Of a stretch of 64,000 bases of DNA, positions 6,587 through 15,442 are shown piece after piece. How positions within the stretch are numbered: the first letter of the stretch is position 1; every line of letters begins with the position of its first letter. The notes below the pieces were generated by a model. That model worked only from the letters and a program-made list of their open reading frames with translations, searched no databases and had not been told where the DNA came from. The position numbers were made by a program, and so were the translations under genes. Source of the DNA: Spirochaetota bacterium (lineage in GTDB: Bacteria; Spirochaetota; Spirochaetia; Treponematales; Rectinemataceae); contig JAJUIB010000001.1 of NCBI GenBank assembly GCA_029265615.1, positions 202,729-266,728 of the forward strand, read 5' to 3'.

Positions 6587-9500
6587 TTAAAAACTCACAA
6601 CAAGGCCGAGGCTTACAAGGAGGTCGAAGGTGAGCGTCCCCGTCTTGCCGTCATATTTTTGGCTACATGCGGCCTTGGCCTTCAGCGTCAGTTTCTGCGG
6701 TACGGTGAGTTTCCCCTCGGCGGATTCTTCAAGCGAAAAGCTCAATGGCGGCGCGGATGCATCGCTTTGCTTTGAGGATAGTTCGCCCGAAAAACCATAG
6801 GTGCTTCGCGCCTGAGGATGTTCATGCGCAAGGCTTTCAAGATAGTGCGAAAAAAGACTTTTTTTGCCACGGTCGCCTTCAGACTGCGGTGTCCCGTACG
6901 GCGCGCCTCCTGCAGATCCGGGCGCAAGACCGAGCGCGAGGCGATAGAGATCAAGAAGCCAGTGTCGCTCGCGGAGAAAGGAAAGGCTCGCCGAAAAGCG
7001 TTCAGACCACTCGCGGAGCGCCGGCTCCGAGGCAAGGGAGAAGCGATGCTCGATGCCAAGGCTGTCGCGATTGTCACGCGCATACAAGGTCGCAATTTGC
7101 TGATGGGTGAGCTTAGCCCGCAGAGCAGACTCGCCGTCCACCTGCGCGACTTTCCCCTGGAGCGCGCCGAAATACTCGTCGCTCTCGAAAGGAAGCCCAA
7201 GTGGGCGAACACCAAAGGCACCAAAGAGGTTAAGCGCGGCGGTCTTAAGGCCCCACTCCCAGGTCAAACTCGAACTTAGGCTGTCGCCCGAGCGGACGAG
7301 CTCGCGACGCAGGGCGAGGGAGAACGAAGAGGGCAGAAAAAGGTCCCACACGAACGAACCGTAGTGCCGGGAGAGCGCAAGGCCGAGTTCGGGCGTGTAT
7401 GATACTTCAGGCGCATCGAGCGCAGTGGCTGATGCCGCTGCGCTTTCGCGAAAAAGCTCGTAACTACGAGCATCCCAGAGCTCAAGGAATGGATAACTCT
7501 CCCACAGGGGCCGCGCCGAAAAAAGATCTTTAAGCGCGGATTCGGCTCCGTAAAGGAGGTCAAGGCCCGCACCGGCGCGCTTTTCTTTCCAGCGACGCTC
7601 ATAGTAGGGAGTAAGGCCGAAGTCGCCTGGAAGGCGGAGCGGCAGGGCGAGCCTGAGCCGCGCCTCATCGCGGCGCAGGCCGTCCGAAGCGCCCGGCTCG
7701 CCGACGTAGCTTGCCTGCGCAAGAGCGAATTGACGATCGGCGCCCGCTGAGCATGAAAGTCCGAACGAGACCTCGCGCCGCGTCGCTTCGTCCTCGGCTA
7801 CGGGGATAAGGAAGGGGAAAGCCGCGATCCAGGCGGCAAAGTAATCCTTAGGCAGAACGGGGGGAAGCGAAGGCCGTGCGCTCGTTGCGGCCTTGAGGGT
7901 GGCGACAACCGCGGAGCCCGCGGCGATGGTGCCATTCCAGTCCTGCCTGAGGAGTCCGGACTCCCCTTCGACCGTCGAGGGCGTAAAGGTCGTGGTGCTC
8001 TTTGCTTCGAGCGAAAGAGCCGCGGGAAGACGTAGCCCGACTGCATCCTCCCGCCCAAAGGACCCTTCTTCGGGGTTGTAATCGAAGCGATCGGCAAGGC
8101 TCAAGGGGCCAAGCGGCAACTTGAGCTCATGACCGCCCTGAAGTGCGACTTCATTTTCGTTCGCACGACCCCGGGCGCGGGCAACGAGGTCGAGCATCCC
8201 GAGCCGCGTCCCGAACACAATGCCACACGCGGCGTACGGTGCGTCGTGGGAGGCCGCCGTCGCATCGGCCTTGAGGGCAAGCCCCGAGAGGAGGTGAATT
8301 TCGTCACGGCCGAGTTTGAGCGCCGGGCCAAGCGCCCATGCATCGCGCTCGTAGGAAAGGGTCCCTTGGCCAAGAAGGGCTGCGCGGCCGCTTGACTCCT
8401 CAAGGCTGATTTCGTCGATCCAGAGCTCGGAATTCGCATCGAGCCCCGCCGCGTCGAGGACGAGGCGCGAGGCAGACGTGCAAGAAAGATCGACCGTCGT
8501 TTCGGCGCCATCAATCTTTATAAGGGCGCCGCCTTCGGTTGCCTGATAGTACAGCGTACTGTCCCCTCGGCCGTAGCGGAGCACAAAGCGCCGCCAGGCC
8601 GAATTAAGCGCCTCACGCGGAACCTTCATAGACAAAGCAGAAGATCTCCCGCCATCATCGATCGTGAGGCTGAGGGAGGTAGGCGCGTTTCCTTTTACAC
8701 GCGCATAGAACGAGACCTCCTTGAGTTTAACAAAGGGCGGCGCCTCGATGAGCTTGGCGAGCCGAAGGTCACCCCCTTGAGTTACAGCGATTTTGAGCGC
8801 CTTTTGGACGCTTCCATCGCGGTGGGTTGCGTTCACAAGGCGGGGAAAGACGAGGGCGAGTGCGTCCTCCTCAAGCTCGGTAACCGAAGCCGTGGCCGGC
8901 TGGGCGAGCTCCGTAACAAGGCTGAACGAGGTCGCATAGCGCGAACCCGACTCCATGCCCTCGATCCTGTAGCGGCCCGAGGCCTCCTCGGTGGTCCAGC
9001 TCCCCGCAAGCGCAAGCGAGGAACGGAAGTCCCCCTCGGCGTCGCGCGCTCCTAGAGTGAGCGTGAGGGTGCCCGGATTGGCAAGGCCATCAGATGCATA
9101 ACTTTGTCCGGGAAGGCTCCAGCGAAGGCCGAGGGCGGCCCATGCCGAACGGTCGGCGCCAAAATTGAACGATCCACCAAGCCCTGCGGCAAGGCTCCCC
9201 GCGCGACGCTCGGCGCTCTCGCGCAGGTAGGAAACCCTGATCTCCTCCTGGAGGCCGGGCGGGTTTGCGAGCGTGAGAATCCCCGCGGTCTTGTCAACCG
9301 TGAAGGCATAGTCGGGAACACCATTCCGATACACCTCGACAGAGCCTTCGACGAGATTTTGATCGAGGGTGATCTCTTTAGCCGCGCTCAAGCGCCGCAC
9401 AACGATCTCGTGCGTAAGGAGGGGGGCCGGCCCTGTGGGATACTTTTCGGAAAAATCAGTCGTATAAAGCGTAGGCATGTCCTCGACAAAGGGCTGCCTC

Positions 9501-10612
9501 CCGCTCGTCGCGTCGTCATCGGTCTTTCGCACCTCGATAAAGCCCGCAGGATCAAAACGCGCCTCGTACCCTTCGTCGCGAAGGCCCGAGGCGCGATTTC
9601 GGACGAAGACCTCGTCGGCCGCGGTGAGGACGAGGGGATAGCGTGAAAGAAGTTCCGCTCCACTACCGAAAACCTCGGGGTCGTAGAGGAGGCATGTGGC
9701 GCGCTCGCCGATTTGTTTCGTACCTTCGACGTTCTCATACCAGGCGTAGAGCTTCGTCTCTGCGGCGCGAGCAAGACCGATAAAGCCGGTAGCCACGCTA
9801 TAAGCAAATTCACCCGCCTCGAGCCTGCGGTACTTCGTGTCTCCCGACACGAGCGTTCCCACAGGGCTTTCGGCATAGAGCTCGAGATTTTTAATGGTTG
9901 CTGAGAGCTTGAACCAACGCCCGCGCTGAAAGGAGTTCGCGGCGATGATGGTTTCCGTCACTTCGGCGCGGCCGACAAAACGCTTTTCGACCCGGTCGGC
10001 CTGGTCGTAACGTAACATCGCATGACCCGAGAAGGCGCCAGAGCCTGCCCGGGCGGCGATGCCGAAGGAGCGCGAACTACCCGGGCCCAAAGAAAGATAG
10101 GGATAGGAGGGAAAGGAGATGCCATCATTGCCAAGACGGACTTCTTCGAGCACCTCGCCTTGCGCACCGCGATAGCCGAGCGCGTAGCGCGCTTCGGCTA
10201 AATTTTCGGTGACGCGCGCCTCGACAAAGAGCTTCTTAAAAAGGAGGAAAGAGAGAAAGAGGTCGGGGCGCTGGGTAAAGAGGAGGGGCTGCGCGCCGGA
10301 AAGGGCAAGGCCGCCTGAGGGGGAGATGACGACGCCGAGATTCCCCGTAGCGCTTGCCTCCCAGGCGCCTGAGACGATGAGCTCCGCCTCCTCGCCCTTT
10401 TTCGCTTCGTCGAGGTCGAGCGAAAAGAGGCTCTTGGGCGCCTCAGCCTCGAGGACCGAGACAGAGGTCCCGGCGGCGGGTGCGCGAAGGCTCTCGGCGC
10501 TGAGTCCCTCGCCGAGGAACGCGCATACAAGGCTTATGAGGCCGAAGGCGGGGTATATCCGTAGCCCTCGGCGAAGGGCCGCACGGCCAGGTCCCATACG
10601 TGTCTTTACCAT
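6587..10612 (-). CDS. Very large exported beta-barrel-like outer-membrane protein, 1341 aa
   Basis: I cannot assign a named family. A basic N-terminus and hydrophobic stretch (IYPAFGLISLVCAFLGEGLSA) look like a signal peptide of unusual length. The body is dominated by alternating amphipathic beta-strand segments with frequent Arg/Tyr/Leu alternation, and it ends in a strand with terminal phenylalanine (LVSLGLVVSF), the usual mark of an outer-membrane barrel. Around residues 430-475 a segment (SVEVYRNGVPDYAF, GILTLANPPG, EIRVSYL) resembles the beta-rich repeats of large surface proteins. Around residues 640-760 a jelly-roll-like stretch (EVSFYARVKGN, LSLTIDDGG, ELWIDEISLEE) resembles carbohydrate-binding modules. 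Its promoter is divergent from and overlaps that of the voltage-sensor operon. Surface structure or export are inferences only. Confidence 0.72.
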   Translation of the reverse strand: MVKTRMGPGRAALRRGLRIYPAFGLISLVCAFLGEGLSAESLRAPAAGTSVSVLEAEAPKSLFSLDLDEAKKGEEAELIVSGAWEASATGNLGVVISPSGGLALSGAQPLLFTQRPDLFLSFLLFKKLFVEARVTENLAEARYALGYRGAQGEVLEEVRLGNDGISFPSYPYLSLGPGSSRSFGIAARAGSGAFSGHAMLRYDQADRVEKRFVGRAEVTETIIAANSFQRGRWFKLSATIKNLELYAESPVGTLVSGDTKYRRLEAGEFAYSVATGFIGLARAAETKLYAWYENVEGTKQIGERATCLLYDPEVFGSGAELLSRYPLVLTAADEVFVRNRASGLRDEGYEARFDPAGFIEVRKTDDDATSGRQPFVEDMPTLYTTDFSEKYPTGPAPLLTHEIVVRRLSAAKEITLDQNLVEGSVEVYRNGVPDYAFTVDKTAGILTLANPPGLQEEIRVSYLRESAERRAGSLAAGLGGSFNFGADRSAWAALGLRWSLPGQSYASDGLANPGTLTLTLGARDAEGDFRSSLALAGSWTTEEASGRYRIEGMESGSRYATSFSLVTELAQPATASVTELEEDALALVFPRLVNATHRDGSVQKALKIAVTQGGDLRLAKLIEAPPFVKLKEVSFYARVKGNAPTSLSLTIDDGGRSSALSMKVPREALNSAWRRFVLRYGRGDSTLYYQATEGGALIKIDGAETTVDLSCTSASRLVLDAAGLDANSELWIDEISLEESSGRAALLGQGTLSYERDAWALGPALKLGRDEIHLLSGLALKADATAASHDAPYAACGIVFGTRLGMLDLVARARGRANENEVALQGGHELKLPLGPLSLADRFDYNPEEGSFGREDAVGLRLPAALSLEAKSTTTFTPSTVEGESGLLRQDWNGTIAAGSAVVATLKAATSARPSLPPVLPKDYFAAWIAAFPFLIPVAEDEATRREVSFGLSCSAGADRQFALAQASYVGEPGASDGLRRDEARLRLALPLRLPGDFGLTPYYERRWKEKRAGAGLDLLYGAESALKDLFSARPLWESYPFLELWDARSYELFRESAAASATALDAPEVSYTPELGLALSRHYGSFVWDLFLPSSFSLALRRELVRSGDSLSSSLTWEWGLKTAALNLFGAFGVRPLGLPFESDEYFGALQGKVAQVDGESALRAKLTHQQIATLYARDNRDSLGIEHRFSLASEPALREWSERFSASLSFLRERHWLLDLYRLALGLAPGSAGGAPYGTPQSEGDRGKKSLFSHYLESLAHEHPQARSTYGFSGELSSKQSDASAPPLSFSLEESAEGKLTVPQKLTLKAKAACSQKYDGKTGTLTFDLLVSLGLVVSF

Positions 10613-10634
10613 GTGCGTCGGCCCGTGATAGTAT
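10605..10634 (+). promoter_or_regulatory. Promoter for the voltage-sensor-protein operon
   Basis: TTTACC (10605-10610), an 18-base spacer and TAGTAT (10629-10634) face the gene at 10674. The box overlaps the opposing -10 of the beta-barrel gene, so the two promoters may exclude each other. Confidence 0.5.
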
Positions 10635-10656
10635 TATACTTCAAGAATCCCGTAAA
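10628..10656 (-). promoter_or_regulatory. Promoter for the large beta-barrel gene
   Basis: On the minus strand TTTACG (10656-10651), a 17-base spacer and TACTAT (10633-10628) lie 15 bases upstream of ATG 10612, giving a predicted leader of only about 8 bases. Confidence 0.5.
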
Positions 10657-10673
10657 CCGGCGCGGCAGACGAC

Positions 10674-11999
10674 ATGACGGAACCGAGACGCGAAACAAGC
10701 ATTCGCCTCATGCGCATCGCGCTCGACATAGTCGTCGTCGCCGCGGTGCTCCTCGTCGTGATCGAGGAGGCGAGCGCCGCCTTTGGTGCGACCTGGGGTC
10801 TGCGACGCACTCTTTCGCTCGCAAGCGTTGTCTTTGACCTCGTTTTTTCGATCGAGTTCGCGCTGCGTTTCGCCCTCGCCGCCTATGAGAGCGACGCGCG
10901 GTACTACCTCATTGACCGCGGCGGATGGATCGATGGGCTGTCCTCACTCCCCCTCCTCATCTTTGTCTCGGGCCCCTTCCTCTTCGCCGCTTTAAGCGGC
11001 ACCTTTCATCCCCTGGCCGCGACGGGCGCGCTCGGAACACTCCGCGTGCTCCGGAGTCTGCGCCTCCTTCGCTCGCTCCGCCTGCTTCGTTTCTTCCGTA
11101 GGCGGGAAGGTGCCGACCAAAGCGTCGCCGACCAAAGTGTCGCCCTTTCCCGCCATCTTTCCAAGGCCGCCGGGCTTGCCCTGGCCGCAAGTCTTGCGGT
11201 TGCCCTCGGCGTCGAGGCCGCCACTGCCCTGGGGCTCTGGCCTGACGCGCGCGCCGCGCTTGAAGGAAAGCGTCGCCAGACTATGCACAGCCTTCTTGCC
11301 GCGCGCGGCGCGGATGGCGCTGAGGCCGCAGCGCGCGTTGATGCAGACTTACTTCTCGTCCGCGACAACGGCCGGGTCGTCTACACGCGGCATTCGGCGG
11401 AGGAGTTCCGCCGCCGCTTCGGTCCCGACGACATCGGCTATCTTGCCGACGCGCGCGGCGTCGAAGCGTTTTTCTCGATCGCGGCCGAAAACCGCGCAGG
11501 TGCCGCCGCCGCGCTCGCCTCAGCCCTCGCCGCGCTCGCCGCCTTCCTCGCGGTGGTGCTCGGCTACGGCCCGTATTTCGCACAAGGCGTCGTGCGGCCC
11601 CTTCGGGCATCGCTCGACCTCGTGCACGGCGCACGTGAGAACCTCTGCCTTGTCCCTCCGCCCGGCAGCGAGGATGAGGAGCCCTACATCCTCGCCCTCG
11701 CCCTTGCCGAACGCCTTGCACCACCAGCGGAAAGGATGGCATTCGATGTGAATGGCGACGGCATCGCTATGCAGGTCGATTCGCTCGCCACAAACCCTTC
11801 CGCTCGCGTCCTTGCGGAAGATGTAGCGGAGCATCCGGCGGGTGCGTCAGCGGCATCGCCCGCGGACGCGCCAACGCCGCGGGGATCCCTCCTCAAAGCC
11901 GCACTACGCGCGCGTGGCGGCTTCGATGCCGCGGCGCCAACGGGGAGGGATGAGCTTGCCGGCCTCCTCGGCAGTACGCAGGAGCGTGGCCAGGGATGA
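10674..11999 (+). CDS. Voltage-sensor-domain membrane protein with receptor-like body, 441 aa
   Basis: Residues 1-145 form a canonical four-helix voltage sensor. S1 is about 14-31. S2 carries E61 and R65 (FSIEFALRF). S3 begins with W85-x-D87. S4 has arginines at every third position: R124, R127, R130, R133, R136, R139 and R142. A fifth helix (165-189) is followed by an ~80-residue, probably extracytoplasmic loop (190-272), a sixth helix (275-300) and a cytoplasmic HAMP-like start (GVVRPLRASLDLVHGAREN, 305-323), then a Pro/Ala-rich tail. There is no recognisable pore helix or selectivity filter between helices 5 and 6; a GYG occurs at the end of helix 6 but not in filter context. It may therefore be a voltage-gated receptor rather than a channel. 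The ATG at 10674 has no clear ribosome binding site. It is the first gene of a four-gene operon. Confidence 0.72.
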   Translation: MTEPRRETSIRLMRIALDIVVVAAVLLVVIEEASAAFGATWGLRRTLSLASVVFDLVFSIEFALRFALAAYESDARYYLIDRGGWIDGLSSLPLLIFVSGPFLFAALSGTFHPLAATGALGTLRVLRSLRLLRSLRLLRFFRRREGADQSVADQSVALSRHLSKAAGLALAASLAVALGVEAATALGLWPDARAALEGKRRQTMHSLLAARGADGAEAAARVDADLLLVRDNGRVVYTRHSAEEFRRRFGPDDIGYLADARGVEAFFSIAAENRAGAAAALASALAALAAFLAVVLGYGPYFAQGVVRPLRASLDLVHGARENLCLVPPPGSEDEEPYILALALAERLAPPAERMAFDVNGDGIAMQVDSLATNPSARVLAEDVAEHPAGASAASPADAPTPRGSLLKAALRARGGFDAAAPTGRDELAGLLGSTQERGQG

Positions 12000-12289
12000 T
12001 GGTCGTCTCGATGATCCAGATCGTCATCGAAATCCCGGAGGCCTCCTCGCTCAAGGACAAACGCCGGGTTGTCAGCATGACGAAGGAGCGGCTTAGGACG
12101 AAGTTCCGCCTTTCCTGCGCGGAAGTGGATCTTCTCGATTCGCTCCGCTTCGCGCATCTTGGCTGCGCCCTTGTGTCGAATTCGAAAGAATACGGGGAAA
12201 CAGTCATGCAGAAAGCGCTTTCCTTCGTCGAGGACGGGCTCGCGCTCAAGGTCCACGACGCGCAGATACATTCCGAGCTCTATGATTGA
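11996..12289 (+). CDS. DUF503/YlxP-family small protein, 97 aa
   Basis: The sequence fits the YlxP/DUF503 family: a short beta strand (MIQIVIEIP), SLKDKRRVVSMTKERLRTKF, then AEVDLLDSLRFAHLGCALVS and an amphipathic C-terminal helix. In Firmicutes the gene usually sits between infB and rbfA, and the protein has been linked to ribosome maturation. Here infB and rbfA overlap directly about 32 kb away and this copy sits in a signalling/lipoprotein operon. The ATG at 11996 overlaps the stop of the voltage-sensor gene (ATGA); a second ATG follows immediately. The length is typical. Confidence 0.85.
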   Translation: MMVVSMIQIVIEIPEASSLKDKRRVVSMTKERLRTKFRLSCAEVDLLDSLRFAHLGCALVSNSKEYGETVMQKALSFVEDGLALKVHDAQIHSELYD

Positions 12290-12302
12290 CGGAGGTTTGC
12301 TC

Positions 12303-12929
12303 ATGAAATCCCCGCGCCGGACCGCGAAAGGCGCCATTGCGGCCATCCTCGTCTCGATCCTCTTTGCCTCTTGCGTCGGCGTCGACGCGGAGGCCACCAT
12401 TGCACGCGACGGCTCCGCGCGGCTTAAAATGCGTTATGCGCTTTCTAAAATGCTCGTGTCACTCGGTTCCCTTGAAGCGAACGATCGGCTCCTGCCCTTC
12501 CCCGTCTCCCGCGAGGATTTTGAGCGGACGGTGCGCGGGAATGCGGGCACAACCCTCATCTCCTATGCGCAGAAGGAAACCTCCGATGATCTCGTCGTCG
12601 AGGCGGAACTCTCGTTCGCCACCCTGTCCGCCCTTGCCGCCTTCCTCGACCCCAAGGGTGAACGAGCAATCTACAGCGAATCAGGCGGCGAGCGTCGCCT
12701 TACGCTCACCCTCGCAGGCGGAGGCGCAAAGCTCGATCCAGAGCTTGAAAAAATCGTAAAGGCCGCCTTTGCCCCCTACACGGTGTCGCTGACCATCAAG
12801 CTACCGCAGGCGGCGAAGTCCGCGGGTATCGGCCTTGCAAGCCGCGGGGGGCTTGAACTGTCCTACTCGAAACCCGTCACGGAGCTTGCGACGAGCGAGC
12901 GGCCCATCGTCTGGGACATCCGCTGGTAA
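12303..12929 (+). CDS. Predicted lipoprotein, 208 aa
   Basis: The N-terminus is a lipoprotein signal: basic start, hydrophobic core and lipobox LFASC with C24 as the lipidation site. The mature domain has alternating strands and helices and no motif I recognise. GGAGG at 12291-12295 lies 7 bases before ATG 12303. The longer open frame back to 12159 overlaps the DUF503 gene and is rejected. It is the third gene of the plus-strand operon, 13 bases after the DUF503 gene. Membrane-anchored exposure to the periplasm is inferred from the lipobox. Confidence 0.82.
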   Translation: MKSPRRTAKGAIAAILVSILFASCVGVDAEATIARDGSARLKMRYALSKMLVSLGSLEANDRLLPFPVSREDFERTVRGNAGTTLISYAQKETSDDLVVEAELSFATLSALAAFLDPKGERAIYSESGGERRLTLTLAGGGAKLDPELEKIVKAAFAPYTVSLTIKLPQAAKSAGIGLASRGGLELSYSKPVTELATSERPIVWDIRW

Positions 12930-12958
12930 ACGCCACGCAAACGGCGAAAGGAGCGCGT

Positions 12959-14197
12959 ATGGGTCATAGGAAGGGCTTCCGCCCTCTTAGCATACGGACA
13001 AGTATCCTTGCGCTCGCCGCGGCGCTCCTTTCCGCCTGCGTAGGCGCCCCCGCGCCTACGGAAAAGGCAAGCGATGCACGCCCCTCGGACGCGGCAGTCG
13101 CCGTGTCGGCTGCCGTTGTGCCGACGACCTCCGCGGCACAGGGCACCGGCAGCCCTGCAGTGCCTAACTCCGCAAGCGCCGAAGCCGAGGCTGGGGCCTT
13201 TCTTGCAAAGGCGCGCGAGGCCGAGGATTCGCAACACCTTGCCGAAGCGATCCGTTCCTATGTCGCCGCCATCGCCATTTTTGAGGAGAGTCCCTTGCCC
13301 GCCACGCGCGCGATCGCCGACAAGGCCGCAAGCGCGCTTCAGAAGATCGGCCAACGTCTTTCGATCGAGCCCGCAGGCGAGTGGCTCGACGCGCGAGGAA
13401 GCCAGATAAGTGCTTCCACGCGGAATCTCGGAAAAGGCAGAAGCCCCTTCCCTTCAGTCTACCTTTTCGAGAATTTCGGCGCCGGCAAGTCGCCCGTCGC
13501 CGATGCGCCGATTTTTTTCGAATTTGTGAAAAACAGCGGCTCGCTCCTTCCGCTTGTCAGCACCGACGCCTACGGCAAGTCGAACACGACCATCGCCCGC
13601 ATCGATGAACCAGGGAAGGAGGCCGTGATCCGCGCCTATCCGCTCTTCCGCGTGCGAGGCAAGTCTTATGCGTTTCGAAGCGTCTTTCGGGACTTCTCGT
13701 ATCTCCCGCCTGCGCCCGTCGCGCGAGTGTTCGCCCTTGAAACCACGCCTCTGGGCGCACGCGACAATCCCCAGTCCGTCGATGCCGTCGCTACGGCGCT
13801 CAAACCGCTTGGCCTTGCAATCCTGCCTTTCAACGGCAAGCTCGCGCCCGAGGCCTTCATGCGGGCCTTTGGCGGAGACACTTCGTCGCTCGCCACCCTC
13901 GGCGCAAGCATTGAGGCGCCCTACACCGCCTTCGTCCTCGTGGAAGCCCGCGAACCCAGACAGATGGAGCTCAACGGCGTGAAGTACAACATCTTCACGA
14001 GCGCCGTCGATGCGAGCTTCCGACTCGTCCGCGCGGAGGGAACGATCGTCTTCGCCCTGCCGCTTTCGGGTCTGAAAGGCCAGGGAGGCACGCCTGAGGC
14101 GGCTTTGCAGGATGGACTCAAGCGCGGACGGGAGGCGATCATCGCCGAACTGCAGAAAGAGCTTGGTGCGCTCAGGACCGCCATCGAAACGGAGTAG
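12959..14197 (+). CDS. Predicted lipoprotein with TPR-like segment, 412 aa
   Basis: The signal sequence ends in LLSAC, with C27 as the lipidation site. It is followed by an Ala/Ser/Pro-rich spacer, a TPR-like helical hairpin (LAKAREAEDSQHLAEAIRSYVAAIAIFEE, about residues 82-110) and a large mixed alpha/beta domain. A stretch with SPFPSVYLFENFGAG and ADAPIFFEF may be a beta-sandwich. The C-terminal third ends in a helix (DGLKRGREAIIAEL) reminiscent of LPP20-type lipoproteins, but similarity is too weak for a name. AAAGGAG lies 5 bases before ATG 12959. It is the last gene of the operon and converges on dinB. Confidence 0.8.
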   Translation: MGHRKGFRPLSIRTSILALAAALLSACVGAPAPTEKASDARPSDAAVAVSAAVVPTTSAAQGTGSPAVPNSASAEAEAGAFLAKAREAEDSQHLAEAIRSYVAAIAIFEESPLPATRAIADKAASALQKIGQRLSIEPAGEWLDARGSQISASTRNLGKGRSPFPSVYLFENFGAGKSPVADAPIFFEFVKNSGSLLPLVSTDAYGKSNTTIARIDEPGKEAVIRAYPLFRVRGKSYAFRSVFRDFSYLPPAPVARVFALETTPLGARDNPQSVDAVATALKPLGLAILPFNGKLAPEAFMRAFGGDTSSLATLGASIEAPYTAFVLVEAREPRQMELNGVKYNIFTSAVDASFRLVRAEGTIVFALPLSGLKGQGGTPEAALQDGLKRGREAIIAELQKELGALRTAIETE

Positions 14198-14212
14198 TAC
14201 GAGAAAGGCGGG

Positions 14213-15442
14213 CTAGCCCCTCCTCCACCTGCCTTCCTCGCTTCCATCGGCGCCGTCGCTCCGCTCAGCGCCGTGTGCGCCGCCTCTGACAAGGCGGGCG
14301 CGCGTGAGCCTGCCGCGGCCGCGCCGAGCAATTTCGAACACCGCCTCCTCGGCGCGGCGCTTCCGCTCGTCGCCGTGCGCAAAAAGCTCGCCCTGCCGCG
14401 CGTTTAAAGCGCTTTCAAGACCGCCGAATCCGAGGCCGAGCAGTCGGACCGCAGGACGGCCGTCCCAGCTCGCCGCAAGAAGGCCGCAGGCGTCATGAAA
14501 GACCTCGGATGCACAGCGGTAGCACTCATCGCGCGAGAGCCGCCGCGTGATCGTCGTAAAGTCTTCAAAGCGTAGTTTTATGAACACGCACCGTGAGACG
14601 TAGCCCTCCTTCCACAGCCGGTAGCAGAGCTCGTCGGCGAGTTCAAGAAGAAGACTCTCGAGCGTTTCGCGCGACAGGACGTCGCGTTCAAAGGTGCGTT
14701 CCGCGCTCATGGAGCGGCTTTCCGCCTCGGCGCGAAAAATGCCCGGGTCGCGGCCATGGGAGGCCTCGTACAGAAAACGACCCCCCGCGCGTCCAAAAAG
14801 CGATGCAAGGCTTAGCTCGCTCATGTCGGCGAGGTCGGCCACCGACCGTATGCCGAGCTCGGCAAAGCGCTCCTGCGTTTTTCCGCCGGCGCCCCAGAGC
14901 TTGGAGAGCGGCAACGCGCGCATGAACTCAGCTTCCCTTCCCGGCTCGACGACGACGAGGCCATCGGGCTTTTTGAGGCCCGATGCGATTTTCGCGACAT
15001 AGCGGTTCGTGGCGACGCCCACGGAGATGCCAAGGCCCGTGCGCGCGCGAACCGCGGCCTTGAGCGCGGCCGCCGCCTCGGCAGGGGGTCCGAAGAGCCG
15101 TTCGGTGCCGCTCATGTCGAGAAAGGCCTCGTCGATGGAGACCTGGCAGAGCTCGGGGGAGAATTCCGAAAAAATCGCCATAACCCGTTCGGACATCTCG
15201 GCATAACGGGACATGCGCACGGGAAGGAAAACCGCCTCGGGGCAGCGCCTGTATGCCTCGGCAATCGGCATCGCCGAGTGAATTCCATAGGCGCGCGCCT
15301 CGTAGGAACAGGTCGAGACGACGCCGCGCCGACCGGGGGCGGCGCCAACCACCACGGGCTGACCGCAAAGGCGCGGATTGTCAAGCTGCTCGACCGATGC
15401 AAAAAACGCGTCGAGGTCGACATGAAAAGCCACGCGACTCAT
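14213..15442 (-). CDS. dinB: DNA polymerase IV (Y-family), 409 aa
   Basis: This is an error-prone translesion polymerase. Catalytic carboxylates are D9 (FHVDLDAFFASVEQ) and D104/E105 (VSIDEAFLDMSG). SYEARAYGIHSAMP is the fingers region, and the helix-hairpin-helix/little-finger domains follow. Near residue 355 a QGELF pentapeptide matches the beta-clamp-binding consensus. The last ~40 residues are Arg/Gly-rich. ATG 15442 overlaps the upstream stop by 4 bases, so it is translationally coupled to the M28-like membrane protein gene. An SOS operator was not seen; any control would come from the shared promoter at 17750-17779. Confidence 0.95.
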   Translation of the reverse strand: MSRVAFHVDLDAFFASVEQLDNPRLCGQPVVVGAAPGRRGVVSTCSYEARAYGIHSAMPIAEAYRRCPEAVFLPVRMSRYAEMSERVMAIFSEFSPELCQVSIDEAFLDMSGTERLFGPPAEAAAALKAAVRARTGLGISVGVATNRYVAKIASGLKKPDGLVVVEPGREAEFMRALPLSKLWGAGGKTQERFAELGIRSVADLADMSELSLASLFGRAGGRFLYEASHGRDPGIFRAEAESRSMSAERTFERDVLSRETLESLLLELADELCYRLWKEGYVSRCVFIKLRFEDFTTITRRLSRDECYRCASEVFHDACGLLAASWDGRPAVRLLGLGFGGLESALNARQGELFAHGDERKRRAEEAVFEIARRGRGRLTRARLVRGGAHGAERSDGADGSEEGRWRRG

